This document shows positions 7,790 to 14,647 of a stretch of 32,967 nt of DNA, piece after piece. The stretch covers positions 1 through 32,967 of the forward strand of contig VBJD01000082.1 of assembly GCA_005887995.1 (NCBI GenBank), written 5' to 3'. A program made the translations under genes and the position numbers. The stretch comes from Chloroflexota bacterium. GTDB lineage: Bacteria > Chloroflexota > Limnocylindria > P2-11E. The notes under the pieces were generated by a model. That model had not been told where the DNA came from and did no database searches. It was given only the letters and a program-made list of their open reading frames with translations. Positions within the stretch are counted from its first letter, which is position 1. Each line of letters starts with the position of its first letter.

Positions 7790-9067
7790 TCATCCCTCCA
7801 GCCCTAAAGGAACCGTCAATACGAAGGCGGCGCCGCCCCCGACCGCGTCCTCGTAGCGGATCGACCCGCCATGCAGCTCGGCCAGCGAGCGCGCGATCGA
7901 GAGGCCGAGGCCGGCGCCCGACGTCGCGGTGGTACGTCGGCCGCGGCTGAACTTCTCGAAGATGCGTTCACGCTCGTCGCGATCGACGCCGGCACCGTGG
8001 TCGATGACGCGCACGCTGAAGCCCGACTCATCGCGACGCGTGCGCACCACGATCGTACTGTGCTCGGGCGCGAACTTGATCGCGTTGCCGACGAGGTTCC
8101 CGACGACCCGTCGCAGCCGCGCGATGTCGGCGGAGATCATCACCGCATTCGGGACGCAATCAAGCTCGATCGTCTGACCACGGTCCTGCGCCAGACCGCG
8201 ATGGTCCTCGACGACCTCGCGCACCAGGTTGCAGGCGTCGATCTCGACGCGCTCGAGGTCGATCGCACCGTGCTCGATACGCGCCATCTCGAGCAGGTCC
8301 TCCGAGAACTCTTCGAGGCGCCGCACGTTCCGGTCCGCGCGCTCCGCGAGCTCCTGCTGGCGATCGGTCAGCGGCCCCGGCCGCTGGCTCTGCAGGATCT
8401 CGAGCGCGCCGCGCACGACGGTGAGCGGGCTGCGGAAGTCGTGCGACATCTCGGCGAGGAAGTCCGACTTCATCTTGTCCAGCGCGCGCAGCGCTTCGGT
8501 CTCGGCGCGCTGATGATCGAACGCCTCGCGCTGCGCTCGGAGCGTGCCGAGCTCACGCACGAGACCGGCCATCAGGAAGCCGGACAGAAGATAGATCGTC
8601 ACCGTGAAGGCGATCCGCTGCGGTTCCGTCGGATAGCCGAAGACCTGTGCGCGGTAGGTCGCGGTGAGGGTGTACGTGATCGCCATGAAGATCGACGCAC
8701 CGAACGCGCCGGCGCTCCCGAAGCGGAAGCCGCCGGCGATCACGAGGAGGATGCCGACGATGTACGTCGTCCAGTTGGGGTCATAGGCGAAGAGAAAGAT
8801 CGCGTATGAGACGACGAACAGATCGATGGCGAAGATGAATTGCGCGACCTTCGCGGGATGGCGGACGAAGCGCTCCGTGCGAAGCAGCACAGCGACGAGT
8901 CCCGCCTGCGCGAGCAGCAGCGCGCCGAAGAGGATGACATGTTGAATACCGATGTTCGGGAAGAAGGGACCGAGCGCGAACGTGATCACCGCGCCGCCGA
9001 TGCGCGCCCGGTTGAACGTGCTTTCGAATCGGATGAGCTCGTTGGCGGCGACCGCAGGCGCTGCCAC
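7790..9067 (-). CDS. Membrane-bound sensor histidine kinase
   Basis: A 425-residue kinase. The N-terminal region (residues 22-170) has about six hydrophobic segments with little extracytoplasmic sequence, so it may sense a membrane or intracellular signal. A short coiled linker leads to the dimerisation domain with His209 in MSHDFRSPLTVVRG. The ATPase domain has an N-box NLVGNAIKFAP, G1 box DHGAGVD and G2 box GAGLGLSIA. The GTG start shares its first base with the stop of the upstream SDR gene, indicating translational coupling. It pairs with the adjacent response regulator; the cue is unknown. Confidence 0.92.
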   Translation of the reverse strand: MAAPAVAANELIRFESTFNRARIGGAVITFALGPFFPNIGIQHVILFGALLLAQAGLVAVLLRTERFVRHPAKVAQFIFAIDLFVVSYAIFLFAYDPNWTTYIVGILLVIAGGFRFGSAGAFGASIFMAITYTLTATYRAQVFGYPTEPQRIAFTVTIYLLSGFLMAGLVRELGTLRAQREAFDHQRAETEALRALDKMKSDFLAEMSHDFRSPLTVVRGALEILQSQRPGPLTDRQQELAERADRNVRRLEEFSEDLLEMARIEHGAIDLERVEIDACNLVREVVEDHRGLAQDRGQTIELDCVPNAVMISADIARLRRVVGNLVGNAIKFAPEHSTIVVRTRRDESGFSVRVIDHGAGVDRDERERIFEKFSRGRRTTATSGAGLGLSIARSLAELHGGSIRYEDAVGGGAAFVLTVPLGLEG

Positions 9068-9855
9068 TACGCGGTGAGCGCGGCCTCCGCGGCGCGCGCG
9101 AGATCGGGCTCGTCGAAGCGCAGCGCCTCGCCGTTCCGTTGCGTCGCGGGCAGAACGAGGTACGCGACGACACGCGCGGCGATGTTCGGATCGATGAGTC
9201 GCCCCTCGCGCTGCATCTGCCGGAATTCATCGGCGCGCGGAAAGTCCGCGGTGGAGAGCCGGCGCATGCGCTCCTGCATCTCGGTGTCGAGGTGGCCCGG
9301 GTCGTACGCCGTGACGGTGACACCCGTGCCCTCAAGCTCGAGCGCGAGCGCGCGCGTGAGCTGCACGACGCCCGCCTTCGCCGCGCCATACGCGGAGAGT
9401 CCCGCGCTCGGGCGCGTTGACTGGCCGGAGGAGATGTTCACGATGCGACCGCTGCCGCGCTCGAGCATCCCCGGCAGCACCATGCGGATCGGTAGGTACG
9501 TGCCGCCGACGTTGATCGAGATGTTGCGGAGCCAGAGCGCCGGGTCCGACCGCGCGAGCTGGACGACCGGGTCGATCATGCCCGCGGCGTTCACGAGGAT
9601 TGTCGCCGGCCCGACCCACCGCTCGGTCGCGAGCACGAGCTCCTGGACCTGGCGCTCGTCGGAGACGTCGGCGGTCTGCGCGAGGGCGTGACCGCGCGCC
9701 TTGCGGATGCCACGCACCACGTCGTCGAGCTCAGGTGCGTTGCGTGACGCGACGACGACGGACGCCCCGAGACGCGCAAGCGTCTCCGCGACAGCGCGCC
9801 CGAGCCCGCGGCCTCCGCCGGTGACGATCGCGACCTGGCCGCTCAACACTGCCAT
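9067..9855 (-). CDS. Short-chain dehydrogenase/reductase (SDR)
   Basis: A 262-residue classical SDR. The Rossmann nucleotide motif TGGGRGLGRAV is near residue 11, the structural motif VNAAG near 88, and the catalytic Ser (NISSGQS) and Tyr-x3-Lys (YGAAK) triad is intact, so it should be an active NAD(P)-dependent oxidoreductase. Substrate unknown. The ATG lies 21 nt after the aminotransferase-fold gene and its stop touches the kinase start, placing it in the middle of the operon. The bases TATCCT upstream of the start could be an internal -10 element but this is weak. Confidence 0.9.
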   Translation of the reverse strand: MAVLSGQVAIVTGGGRGLGRAVAETLARLGASVVVASRNAPELDDVVRGIRKARGHALAQTADVSDERQVQELVLATERWVGPATILVNAAGMIDPVVQLARSDPALWLRNISINVGGTYLPIRMVLPGMLERGSGRIVNISSGQSTRPSAGLSAYGAAKAGVVQLTRALALELEGTGVTVTAYDPGHLDTEMQERMRRLSTADFPRADEFRQMQREGRLIDPNIAARVVAYLVLPATQRNGEALRFDEPDLARAAEAALTA

Positions 9856-9876
9856 GGGCGACGAAGGATACGAGGG

Positions 9877-11073
9877 CTAGGCGCGCACGGCGAGGGTCCG
9901 CGCGAACGCCTCTGCGAGGCGGTCGATATCCGCATCCTCGTGCAGCGCCCAGAAGGAGATGCGGATCGCCTCGAGGCCCGGTTCGGAGAGGTGCTTCACG
10001 ACGATGCGATGATCGCGCCACATCGTCTCGACGATCTCCAGCGCCGCCATCGCCTTGGGACGCGCGACGACTATGCCCGTCGGATCGGCCGGGCGCGAGA
10101 GGATCTCGAACGGCAGCGAGCCGAGGCGCTCGAGGAGCCGCGCGCGCAACGCGCGGATGCGCTCGTTCACCGTCGATCCAAGTGCGCGATGCACGGCGAG
10201 CGTCTGCCGCAGCCCGACATACGCACCGGCGTCGACGGTGCCGGTCTCGAAGCGCGACGCCTCGTCCTTCAGCTTGATGTTGCCGTCGAGATCCATCGCG
10301 GTCTGGGAACGCCAGCCCATCCGCAGCACGTCGAACTTCGCAAGGTCGCGGATCCACATCGCGCCGACGCCGAGCGGACCGTGGAGCCACTTGTAGCCGA
10401 GGAACGCGTACGCGTCGGCGCCGAGCGCGTTCACGTCGACCGGGATCTGCCCCGCGGCCTGCGCGCAGTCGACGATGACCGTCCCGCCGGCGTCGTGCGC
10501 GATGCGCGTCGCCTCCGTCACCGGCAGGACCTTACCGCTCTTGCACGAGACGAGCGAGATGACGAGCGCCGACGCGCCGTCCGCGAACTCGCGCCGGAGG
10601 TCGGCGAGGAACGTGGGGTCGTCGCGATGCGGCAAGACGGAAACCCGGTCGCCGCGCAGACGGCGCGCGAACGTCGGCATGAGCGCGCTGCCATGCTCCT
10701 CGGCCGTCGTCACGATCGTCGACCCCGGCTTGCGCGGCATGCGGATCGGAAGCGCCATGCCGCCGATCAGCGTGTTGAGGGCATCGGTCGCGGACTGCGT
10801 GAGCGCGACGCGGGTCGCGCCGCCGGGATCACCGATGAAGTCGGCGAGGTCGGCGCGCGTCGCGTCGAGCGCGGCGTTGTAGGCGTCGTAGCCGACGTGG
10901 GAGAACATCCCGACGCTCGAGAGCCATGTGCGATAGCGATCGGCAACGCGTGCCGCGACCGGGAAGGTCGGCCCTGACCCGGCGACGTTGAAGTAGAGGA
11001 AGTCGCCGCGCAGCGCCTGTAGCGCCGCAGGTGAAGTGTCGATAGCGCGCTCGAGCTCGGGCATGTCGTTCAT
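9877..11073 (-). CDS. Class-V aminotransferase-fold PLP enzyme (cysteine desulfurase/isopenicillin-N-epimerase-like)
   Basis: A 398-residue fold-type-I PLP enzyme. The cofactor site is visible: His127 in TTAEEHGSALM, Asp202 in IVDCAQAAGQI and the Schiff-base Lys228 in AFLGYKWLHGP. SufS-type desulfurases carry a catalytic cysteine in a C-terminal loop; here the matching region (VKHLSEPGLEAIRISFWALH) has none, so desulfurase activity is unlikely and an epimerase, lyase or aminotransferase is more probable. The ATG overlaps the upstream membrane-protein stop by 4 nt (ATGA), implying coupled translation. Confidence 0.85.
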   Translation of the reverse strand: MNDMPELERAIDTSPAALQALRGDFLYFNVAGSGPTFPVAARVADRYRTWLSSVGMFSHVGYDAYNAALDATRADLADFIGDPGGATRVALTQSATDALNTLIGGMALPIRMPRKPGSTIVTTAEEHGSALMPTFARRLRGDRVSVLPHRDDPTFLADLRREFADGASALVISLVSCKSGKVLPVTEATRIAHDAGGTVIVDCAQAAGQIPVDVNALGADAYAFLGYKWLHGPLGVGAMWIRDLAKFDVLRMGWRSQTAMDLDGNIKLKDEASRFETGTVDAGAYVGLRQTLAVHRALGSTVNERIRALRARLLERLGSLPFEILSRPADPTGIVVARPKAMAALEIVETMWRDHRIVVKHLSEPGLEAIRISFWALHEDADIDRLAEAFARTLAVRA

Positions 11074-11435
11074 GCGGTCGTGATCCCCCTGATCGCGAGC
11101 CCCGCCGTGAAGAGCGCCGCGAATCCGAGCGCGACCGACTGCCCGCGCGGCTCGCGGTCACGGACCATCGATGCGGCGAGCGGCATCGCGAGCACGAGCG
11201 CGAAGCCGTAGAGCACATGCAGTCCGTCGCGCGGCGGCCGCAGGAACGCGAACACGAGTAAGCCCACGACGCCCTGCGCCACGGCGGCGATCTCCGCGAT
11301 GACGAACGCGCCGCGCAGGCCAGGCGTCGGTCCGCTCTTCCGCACGCCGAGGAAGAGGGCCCAGAGACCGACGGCGGTGTAGTAGAGGACGAGTACGATC
11401 GCGAGCCGGCCGTGCAGTGAGAGCACGAGGTCCAC
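11070..11435 (-). CDS. Small four-helix membrane protein of unknown function
   Basis: A 121-residue protein with four predicted transmembrane segments (around residues 9-30, 42-64, 72-90 and 98-118) and short charged loops. No family recognised. It is the first gene of the operon that continues into the class-V aminotransferase, SDR and two-component genes, and its TGA overlaps the next ATG. Small membrane proteins in such operons sometimes assist signalling or transport, but the sequence gives no direct evidence. Confidence 0.65.
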   Translation of the reverse strand: MDLVLSLHGRLAIVLVLYYTAVGLWALFLGVRKSGPTPGLRGAFVIAEIAAVAQGVVGLLVFAFLRPPRDGLHVLYGFALVLAMPLAASMVRDREPRGQSVALGFAALFTAGLAIRGITTA

Positions 11436-11480
11436 GCCAGAAGGCTAACGGCTGCTGCTCGATACCTCGTCGCCGGGACA

Positions 11481-11494
11481 CCTATATAAAGGAG
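11481..11494 (+). promoter_or_regulatory. Shine-Dalgarno and possible -10 region of the TauE/SafE gene
   Basis: An A/T-rich CCTATATAAA (11481-11490) runs into AAAGGAG (11488-11494), followed four bases later by GTG at 11499. The AAAGGAG supports the GTG start; the TATATAA bases could serve as a -10 element. Confidence 0.45.
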
Positions 11495-11498
11495 CGCC

Positions 11499-12272
11499 GT
11501 GCCGGTCGAGGTCGTCGTCGCTCTCGCGGGCCTGATCGCGTCCGTCCTCTCCGGCTTGCTCGGCATCGGCGGTGGCATCGTGCTCACGCCACTGCTTCTC
11601 TACGCGCCTGGGGCGGTGGGCCTCGCGGCGCTGCCGGTGAAGATCGTGACGGGCCTGACGGTCGTTCAAGCGATCTCGGGGAGCGTCCTCGGCATGTCTC
11701 GGCACCGCTCGTACGGCAACGTGTCGACGCGGCTCGTCCTGCTCATGGGTCCACCCGCGGCGATCGCCTCGCTGCTCGGCGCGATCGCGTCGCGCGATAT
11801 GTCCGACCAGCTGCTCCTCGCGATCTTCGCGGCGTTCTCGTTCTTCGGTGCGGTCTTGCTCGTGCTGCCGGTCGAGGCGCAGACCGCCGCCGCGCACCAG
11901 GTGCGCGTCAACAACGCGGTGGCGATCGCGCTCGCCGCGGTGATCGGCGCGTTCGGCGGGATGGTCGGCATCGGCGCGATCGCGTTCATCGTTGCCGCGC
12001 TCGTCTACTTCCTGCGAGTCCCGCCACGGATCGCGATCGGGAGCTCACTCGGCATTGGGATGTTCGGCGCAGTTGCCGCGTTCGTCGGCAAAGCCGCGAC
12101 CGCGCAGGTGGATCCGCGCCTCGCCGCGATCATCGTGGTGAGCGCGCTCATTGGATCGCCGATCGGCGCATGGGTATCGGTTCGCACGCGCACCGATGTG
12201 CTGATGCGACTGCTCGCGGCGCTCGTGCTGCTGGCCTCGATCCGCATCGCGTGGAGCGCGCTCAACCCGTGA
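11499..12272 (+). CDS. TauE/SafE-family permease
   Basis: A 257-residue integral membrane protein with two homologous halves, each beginning with the family's glycine-rich helix: LLGIGGGIVLTPLLL near residue 22 and FGGMVGIGAIAFIVAALVYF near residue 152. Eight or so hydrophobic segments are expected. Family members export sulfite, sulfoacetate or other organosulfur anions, though the substrate here is unknown. The GTG start is fixed by an AAAGGAG ribosome site. It is divergent from the membrane-protein/aminotransferase operon. Confidence 0.85.
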   Translation: MPVEVVVALAGLIASVLSGLLGIGGGIVLTPLLLYAPGAVGLAALPVKIVTGLTVVQAISGSVLGMSRHRSYGNVSTRLVLLMGPPAAIASLLGAIASRDMSDQLLLAIFAAFSFFGAVLLVLPVEAQTAAAHQVRVNNAVAIALAAVIGAFGGMVGIGAIAFIVAALVYFLRVPPRIAIGSSLGIGMFGAVAAFVGKAATAQVDPRLAAIIVVSALIGSPIGAWVSVRTRTDVLMRLLAALVLLASIRIAWSALNP

Positions 12273-12348
12273 GCAGTTGCGGCGCCTCGAAACTTCGCTT
12301 CTGCTACAGCGGTTGCGCGCCTGGCTGCGCACCACCTATCAAGCGGCT

Positions 12349-12726
12349 GTGGCCAGCTTGTCATCGCGTCACGGACGCGGCCGAGGCTCGCCGATCGATG
12401 CCGACGCGGTAGGTATCGCGGAGCGCAGCGTCCTTCCCGCGCGCGTCGAACGCGAGGCGCGTGCGATCCTCGAGAGCGCGGCCAATCTCACGCGGCTGCG
12501 CATCGTGCGCGCGCTCGTGGAGACGCCGCTTCCCGCGACCGACGTCGCGCGCGTCGTCGGTCGCACACCGGCCGCGACGAGCCAGCACCTGCGCGTGCTG
12601 CGCGACATCGGCGCGGTGGCGCCGCGGCGCACGGGCAACGTCGTGCGCTACCAGCTCACCGACGAGGGCAGCGCGAAGATCCTCGAGGCGATCGCGCGCG
12701 CGTTCGACGCCCTCCGCGACCGCTAG
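12349..12726 (+). CDS. ArsR-family winged-helix regulator (paralogue of the one at 27283)
   Basis: A roughly 125-residue HTH regulator. The winged helix spans residues 43-110: LESAANLTRLRIVRALVE, then the recognition region RTPAATSQHLRVLRDIGAV and the wing RRTGNVVRYQL. It is closely similar to the second ArsR protein near 27283 in this part. No metal-binding cysteine pair is seen, so it probably senses a small molecule. The GTG at 12349 is chosen because TATCAA lies six bases upstream, as in other leaderless genes here; a TTG at 12277 would add 24 low-complexity residues. LysE-type exporter follows 29 nt downstream. Confidence 0.75.
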   Translation: MASLSSRHGRGRGSPIDADAVGIAERSVLPARVEREARAILESAANLTRLRIVRALVETPLPATDVARVVGRTPAATSQHLRVLRDIGAVAPRRTGNVVRYQLTDEGSAKILEAIARAFDALRDR

Positions 12727-12743
12727 ACCATCGCGCTCGACCC

Positions 12744-12749
12744 TATCGT
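12744..12749 (+). promoter_or_regulatory. Candidate leaderless -10 element of the LysE gene
   Basis: TATCGT lies six bases upstream of the ATG at 12756, with no Shine-Dalgarno in between. The same TA-n3-T arrangement 6-7 bases from the start codon occurs before several other genes in the window. Confidence 0.4.
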
Positions 12750-12755
12750 TCGGCG

Positions 12756-13367
12756 ATGTTCGACGCGCTCCTCATCGGACTCGCGGCCGGGTATGCGATC
12801 GCGATTCCGGTCGGACCGATCGCGCTGCTCATCATCCGCACCGCGATGCATGGCGGACTGAGGCCCGGGCTCGCGGCCGGTGCGGGCACCGCGACCGTGG
12901 ACTTCCTCTACGCGGCGGTCGCGATGCTCGCCGGCCCGGTGCTCGTCACGGCCATCGCGCCGATCCTCTTCCCGGCGCGCGTCGGCGCCGCACTCGTCCT
13001 GATGTTCTTCGCGCTCGCCGCGACGCGCCGCGCCGGCGCGCGTGCCGTTGCCACCGAGCCCGCGAGCACGCTGCGCACCTACCTCGTCTTCGTGGGCCTG
13101 ACGATCGTGAACCCGGCGACCGTCATCTACTTCGCGGCGCTCGCCGTCGGGCTGCCCGCGGTCTCCGCGGATCCGCTGGCGCGAGCGGCCTTCGTCGTCG
13201 CCGCTGCCACCGCCTCCCTGTCGTGGCAGTGGCTGCTGGCCGGCACGGCCTCGCTGTTCCACGGACGGATCCCGGCACGCGCCGAGCGCTGGGCGGCGCG
13301 GGTGAGCGCGGTCATCATCCTCGCCCTGGCGCTGCGCATCCTCGCCGACGCGTTCGCCCAGCGCTAG
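12756..13367 (+). CDS. LysE-family amino acid/metabolite exporter
   Basis: A 203-residue inner-membrane protein with about six helices. The N-terminal AAGYAIAIPVGPIALLIIRTAMHGG is the signature of the LysE/RhtB exporter family, and GLTIVNPATVIYFAALAVGL in the second half is the matching Asn-Pro motif. Family members expel amino acids or related solutes; the substrate is unknown. It follows the ArsR gene and precedes the beta-oxidation operon. Confidence 0.87.
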   Translation: MFDALLIGLAAGYAIAIPVGPIALLIIRTAMHGGLRPGLAAGAGTATVDFLYAAVAMLAGPVLVTAIAPILFPARVGAALVLMFFALAATRRAGARAVATEPASTLRTYLVFVGLTIVNPATVIYFAALAVGLPAVSADPLARAAFVVAAATASLSWQWLLAGTASLFHGRIPARAERWAARVSAVIILALALRILADAFAQR

Positions 13368-13374
13368 CTCCCCC

Positions 13375-13394
13375 TACCAAACGTTCGTTTGGTA
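13375..13394. promoter_or_regulatory. 20-bp palindromic operator in front of the beta-oxidation operon
   Basis: TACCAAACGTTCGTTTGGTA is an inverted repeat of two perfect 9-bp arms around TT, ending 11 bases before the thiolase ATG and overlapping its likely -10 element. Size and symmetry fit a TetR-family operator, and the operon it precedes ends with a TetR gene at 18473, so autoregulation is the simplest reading. Confidence 0.7.
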
Positions 13395-13398
13395 CGAT
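13393..13398 (+). promoter_or_regulatory. Candidate leaderless -10 element of the thiolase operon
   Basis: TACGAT starts inside the right arm of the palindrome and is separated from the ATG at 13406 by seven bases. No ribosome-binding site fits in that space, so transcription probably starts at or next to the ATG, and a bound repressor would cover the promoter. Confidence 0.5.
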
Positions 13399-13405
13399 TA
13401 CGCCG

Positions 13406-14647
13406 ATGCGGCGGGCGGTCATCGCGGGCGGCTGGCGGACTCCCTTCGTGAAGGCGGGGACGGACCTCGCCACCGCGGACGTGCTCGACATGGCGACGGT
13501 CGCGACCGCGGAGACGCTCGCGCGCAGCGAGACCGATCCGGCGAGCGTCGACGAGATCATCTACGGCAACGTCTCGCGCCCGGTCGCCTATCACAACCTC
13601 GCACGCGAGATCGTGCTCGCGCTCGATCTGCCGAAAGGCATCTACGCCTCGTCCGTGGGCATGGCCTGCGCGTCGGCGTGCGTCGCGATCACCGACGCCG
13701 CCGACCACATCACCGTCGGCAACGCCGACGCGGTCCTGGCGGGCGGCGCCGAGAGCCTGTCGAATGTCCCGATCACCTACACGCCGAACCTCGCGCGCGC
13801 GCTGGTGCGCGCGTCGCAAGCGAAGACGCTGCCGCGGCGGGCGACGAGCTTCGCTGGGATCAAGCTGTCGGACCTCGCGCCGGTCGCGCCCGGCATCAGG
13901 GAGACGTCGACCGGCCTCACGATGGGCGAGTCGGCGGAGCGCATGGCCGCGATCAACGCCATCCCGCGCGAGGAGCAGGACCGCTGGGCGCTGCGCAGCC
14001 ACCAGCGCGCGGCTGCGGGATGGGACGACGGCCGCCTTAAGGCGGAGGTCGTGCCGGTGCCGCGCGACGGGCGGCTGCTTCGGGAAGACACGCACATCCG
14101 GCGCGACAGCACGCTCGAGCGCCTCGCGACGCTGCGCCCGGTGTTCGACAGGTCGCACGGGACGATCACCGCCGGCAACGCGAGTCCGCTCACCGACGGT
14201 GCCGCGACGGTGCTCATGCTCTCCGAAGACCGCGCGCGCTCCGAGGGCCGAAGAGACCTCGTCGCGATCCGCTCGTACGCGTACGCCGCGGTCGATCCCG
14301 CCGATCAGCTGCTCATCGCGCCTGCGTACGCCATCCCGATAGCGCTTAAGCGCGCCGGCCTGGCGCTCACCGACGTCGGCCTCATCGAGATGCACGAGGC
14401 GTTCGCCGCACAGGTGCTCGCGACCTTCCGCGTACTCCAGCAGAACGGCGTCGGCGAGATCGATGAGGACCGCGTGAACGTCATGGGCGGCTCGATCGCG
14501 CTCGGCCACCCGTTCGGTGCGACCGGCGCGCGCGTCGTCACCACGCTCGCGAACGAGATGCGGCGGACCGGCACGCAGTTCGGCCTCGCCTCGGTCTGCG
14601 CGGCCGGCGGTAACGGTGCGGCCATCGTGCTCGAGCTGCTCAATTGA
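13406..14647 (+). CDS. fadI: Thiolase (acetyl-CoA acyltransferase, FadI/FadA type)
   Basis: A 413-residue degradative thiolase that cleaves 3-ketoacyl-CoA with CoA to acetyl-CoA and a shortened acyl-CoA. The nucleophile is Cys88 in SVGMACASACVAI; His368 in SIALGHPFGATGAR and Cys398 in SVCAAGGNGAA complete the active site, with NASPLTDGAA and HEAFAAQ conserved. The CAAGGNG form resembles the FadI branch. The ATG at 13406 gives the normal thiolase N-terminus; the open frame extends much further upstream, but that part overlaps the LysE gene and is not family-like. It is the first gene of an operon with the FadJ-type enzyme. Confidence 0.93.
   Translation: MRRAVIAGGWRTPFVKAGTDLATADVLDMATVATAETLARSETDPASVDEIIYGNVSRPVAYHNLAREIVLALDLPKGIYASSVGMACASACVAITDAADHITVGNADAVLAGGAESLSNVPITYTPNLARALVRASQAKTLPRRATSFAGIKLSDLAPVAPGIRETSTGLTMGESAERMAAINAIPREEQDRWALRSHQRAAAGWDDGRLKAEVVPVPRDGRLLREDTHIRRDSTLERLATLRPVFDRSHGTITAGNASPLTDGAATVLMLSEDRARSEGRRDLVAIRSYAYAAVDPADQLLIAPAYAIPIALKRAGLALTDVGLIEMHEAFAAQVLATFRVLQQNGVGEIDEDRVNVMGGSIALGHPFGATGARVVTTLANEMRRTGTQFGLASVCAAGGNGAAIVLELLN

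Noticed and set aside
12461-13405. Extending the thiolase protein upstream in the same frame
   Set aside because: The extra sequence lies in ArsR and LysE genes, is Arg-rich and is not found in thiolases; the ATG at 13406 fits the family N-terminus.
13364-14509. A 381-codon minus-strand open frame opposite the thiolase gene
   Set aside because: Antisense shadow of a clear thiolase.
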